DNA of 64,000 bases from Lepidostoma basale (Eukaryota; Arthropoda; Insecta; Trichoptera; Lepidostomatidae), in the NCBI GenBank assembly GCA_022606425.2, contig JAHDVF020001018.1, positions 1,984,001 to 2,048,000 of the forward strand, written 5' to 3'. The notes below the pieces were generated by a model, which saw only the letters and a program-made list of their open reading frames with translations, made no database searches and was not told where the DNA came from. A program made the translations under genes and the position numbers. Shown piece by piece: positions 61,751-64,000 of the stretch (its first letter is position 1; every line of letters begins with the position of its first letter).

Positions 61751-62254
61751 TTTCATAAGATTGTTAAACGAAAAGGGATATTTTGATTTTATGGGGTATG
61801 CGTTAATGAAAGGATAAATAACCTACAAATTTGTCATCGCGATTTCCATCAGCAAATTTGGCACACGCGCCTAAGATAACCACAATAGTTGGCCCCTCTG
61901 GCGACATTCCCAGCCAATCTTTTTCTTCGCAATCTCTTGATTCAGATAAGTCCGGGCGCAACGGTCGATATTTCATTTTAATAACATTTAATACGCCATA
62001 AAATTGAGAAAAAACGACATTTTGAAATTAAATCGGCTATTTGGATCGGTCTCCATACAGCGGTCACACGATAAACTACGGTTATTTCTGCATCTGGATC
62101 AATTTAAATACTTTTCATAATGCCACATTAAAAAGTTAATTCATTTCGGAATGTTCGTACTAGATATGGTGACGCTTTAGTATATAGAACAGAGGAATAA
62201 TAAATAAAACAATAAATTAATTTCTTGAAAGTTAAGGCGTTAACACGGATTTTT
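61751..62254. other. No recognised feature
   Basis: No motif-bearing frame or repeat match. Confidence 0.3.
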
Positions 62255-62300
62255 TCAAAAGAAAACACTGTTTAATATTCCACTATACTATATTTATAGA

Positions 62301-62342
62301 CTACACAACATGTTTCGGAGTTACCTCCATCTTCAGGTGTAA
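62301..62342 (-). ncRNA. Predicted hammerhead ribozyme (HH-E)
   Basis: Minus strand: TTACAC, CTGAAGA, extra T, helix II GGAG/CTCC with loop GTAA (a GNRA tetraloop), GAAAC, AT, GTT, GTGTAG. Helix I has 6 pairs (one U-G). All core positions canonical, H17 = U (complement of 62307). Confidence 0.83.
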
Positions 62343-62389
62343 ATATACGACGTACGTGTAAATATTGTATATTTACACTAGTCGTATAT

Positions 62390-62431
62390 TTACACCTGAA
62401 GATGGAGATAACTCCGAAACATGTTGTGTAG
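62390..62431 (+). ncRNA. Predicted hammerhead ribozyme (HH-E)
   Basis: Helix I TTACAC 62390-62395 with GTGTAG 62426-62431; CTGAAGA 62396-62402; extra T; GGAG/CTCC with loop ATAA; GAAAC 62416-62420; AT; GTT; cleavage predicted after T62425. Core intact. Divergent partner of 62301-62342. Confidence 0.83.
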
Positions 62432-62604
62432 TCTATAAATATAGTAAAGTGGAATATTAAACAGTGTTTTTTTTTTAAATCCAGTGTAAACAATAAATCA
62501 ATAGTAAAAGTAAAAAAATACTATTTAAATATACACAGTAAGCTTTCGTTTATCCGGAGTAGTTGGGAAACAATATCTTTTTCTTCGGCTTTTTTATACC
62601 TTCT

Positions 62605-62905
62605 GTCTATTTCTGTAGTCAGGCTAGTCTCTCTTGGGAGGTTGACTCACAGCTATCCCTCCATCTCTTTGACAGTCTTCCGGGGGGATGGTAGCCACCA
62701 GGAGTCTGATGTGTGAATCTGACATGAGATATTCTGGAGGGATTCATCCTCTGCACGTGCGCATTCCAGTGTCTTCTGCATTGTCTGACTCATCTGACAA
62801 CATCTTCCACCTTGCAGATGCATTTCACTCTTTCTCGAAGAGTCCTGACTGCCCCAGCGTCCGCATCTTTGCCACCTGCACTTTAACCCATTTCCAAAAA
62901 ATCTT
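62605..62905 (-). pseudogene. LINE C-terminal fragment
   Basis: Minus frames with MHLQGGRCCQMSQTMQKTLE, ARAENESLQNISCQIHTSDS, WWLPSPRKTVKEMEG. This is the region equivalent to 44390-44665 in the same family, with the RRPPGRLSKRWRD-type motif in a neighbouring frame. Confidence 0.5.
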
Positions 62906-63434
62906 CATATTAAAAAAATCCAAATAATCTTTTAAAAAGTTAATGTAATATTTTGGTGTGTTCCCCGGTGAAATCTGCAGATCACGCTATCATTGAAGTG
63001 ACCAGAATCAGTGGAAAACAACATGTTAAAAAAGGTTTCTAACGAATTTAAAACACGAAAAAAAATATTTTATTTTATTAAAAACCTCAGCAAGAATTTG
63101 TTTTTTATTAAGTTATTTCCAAATGGTGGTACCCTTATGTCACAACATTGGGTTTTCGGTTAGGGTGCTATATTACAGTTGCTCTAAACCAGCGGTCAGC
63201 AAACTCAAAGTAATTAAAAGAGAGAGATGATATAAAAAATGGGACATTGCATCATCTAATGAGGGATATCCTGTGCACACATTATCGCAGAAGAATTCAT
63301 CGAATTATTTTTTTTAAATAAAAAGGGCAGCTATTGAAACCACCATGATTTTAGATCCAATAAGAAAAATAATGTCACTATGGCTGCGGGCTGGGATTTC
63401 CCTTACGGAAGTACAATGTAATTTGGTGGTTAGG
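62906..63434. other. No recognised feature
   Basis: AT-rich, no motif-bearing frame. Confidence 0.3.
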
Positions 63435-63600
63435 TTGAATCCAGTTAGAAGTCGGAAGAATCGACATGCGTGTATGAATGTGTAGGAAGCTGAGACGTGT
63501 GTCAGAATCGAGTAGTGTGGCGGTCATTATCTCTGTCTACCCCTTCGGTAAAACGGCGTGATGGTTTTTTGTTGTTGTTGTTGTTAGTTAATGCTTCAGT
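63435..63600 (+). pseudogene. LINE-A 3' end with (TTG)n tail
   Basis: PVRSRKNRHACMNV, stop, shifted EAETCVRIE, CGGHYLCLPLR; then GGCGTGATGG and TTGTTGTTGTTGTTGTTAG at 63571-63589. Confidence 0.72.
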
Positions 63601-63699
63601 TAAGGTAAGGTTTGTCTTTCTAGGATAGATTTTATTTGTTGTCTAAAAGATAAAACGAGTGTCAGAACAACAATTCAATGGTTATCTAGGAAATATTGT

Positions 63700-63895
63700 T
63701 TTATCTGTAACTTGGACTTGGACGTGGATCTTCTGGCTTACAGAGTTTCAGCTCTTTTGGATATTCTTCTTACATCTGTAGTAAAATTGTTGGAAAGGTG
63801 ATTTGGTAGTTGTTTTATGCGGGGTTAGATGTATAGCTCGGGGTGCTCCTCCGAAGAGGGTGAGGGAGGATTTAGGGTAAACGAGTATTTTGAAG
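63700..63895 (-). mobile_element. LINE-J2 3' end fragment
   Basis: Minus strand: CTCCCTCACCCTCTTCGGAG, CGCATAAAACAACTACC, AAATCACCTTTCCAACAATT, GATGTAAGAAGAATATCC, then AGAAGATCCACGTCCAAGTC, CAAGTTAC at 63703-63735. Confidence 0.75.
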
Positions 63896-64000
63896 TCTAA
63901 CATTATTTTTGATCAGGGAATGGAAGACTAGTTAGATAACAATATGAAACGCTTCACGATTTTGCGTGTCAGTCTTGCGTAGCGGCCATTATAACCTTCT

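Larger units (their letters stand above)
62255..62475. repeat. HH-E palindrome with two intact hammerheads
   Basis: Arms of about 95 bp: ACACTGTTTAATATTCCACT, CTATATTTATAGACTACAC, the hammerhead unit, then a centre (62343-62389) with internal inverted repeats of GTGTAAATAT. The right arm mirrors it, ending AGTGGAATATTAAACAGTGT. Left and right units differ at one or two positions. Confidence 0.85.

Overview
The window is AT-rich, repeat-dense DNA from an animal nuclear genome, most likely an insect. The reasons are the retroelement set (RTE-like and Jockey/I-like LINEs with RT C-termini of the kind common in insects), tRNA-derived SINEs, Penelope-like element (PLE) remnants, TTAA-targeting foldback elements, a mariner-like remnant, and two exons that look like the start of an insect chordin/short gastrulation (sog) gene. 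The insect order cannot be fixed from the sequence. There are no bacterial operons, and nearly all short open frames are chance or transposon debris.

Host gene. A 104-nt plus-strand exon at 46591-46694 has a clean acceptor and donor and encodes the start of the first cysteine-rich (vWFC) domain of Sog/Chordin. A CpG-rich stretch about 3.5 kb upstream (42945-43140) holds an ATG followed by a signal-peptide-like reading frame with several donor sites in matching phase. It is the best candidate for sog exon 1. The remaining 17 kb looks like a very long TE-filled intron.

Layout. 1-4 kb: LINE scraps, a SINE, a TTAA foldback element and a fragment of an unclassified TE-like protein. 4-9 kb: MITE-L arms and LINE-A copies. 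9-15 kb: hammerhead palindromes, decayed LINEs and an inverted SINE pair. 15.0-16.6 kb: a 51-bp tandem array with higher-order structure. 17-33 kb: LINE-A, J1 and J2 fragments, tRNA-SINEs and hammerhead palindromes. 33-35.4 kb: a long-TIR TTAA element (MITE-L) carrying a nested, 5'-truncated LINE (LINE-T) with a 474-codon open RT frame. 35.8-37.1 kb: a TTAA element abutting an internally deleted mariner-like element. 37-43 kb: more of the same. 43-46.7 kb: sog exons, with a PLE GIY-YIG endonuclease fragment in the intron between them. 47-64 kb: LINE fragments, B/D/E/G palindromes and nested insertions.

The most notable layer is a set of palindromic repeat families (called HH-A to HH-H here) whose centres read as small type I hammerhead ribozymes: CTGANGA, a short helix II, GAAAC, a two- or four-base palindromic helix III, GTH, and a complementary helix I. 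Ten sites keep an intact or near-intact core, and several sit as divergent pairs on opposite strands. Small hammerheads of this type are known from PLE terminal repeats, and a PLE GIY-YIG fragment next to an HH-B palindrome links the two. Other relationships visible here are a SINE family sharing its 3' end with LINE-T, a second SINE-like element ending in the LINE-A tail, and LINE-A copies ending in different 3-4 bp tandem tails that largely follow protein subfamily.

All calls come from reading the sequence; no database search was run. LINE clade names are best guesses from motif memory. Family labels are local to this annotation.
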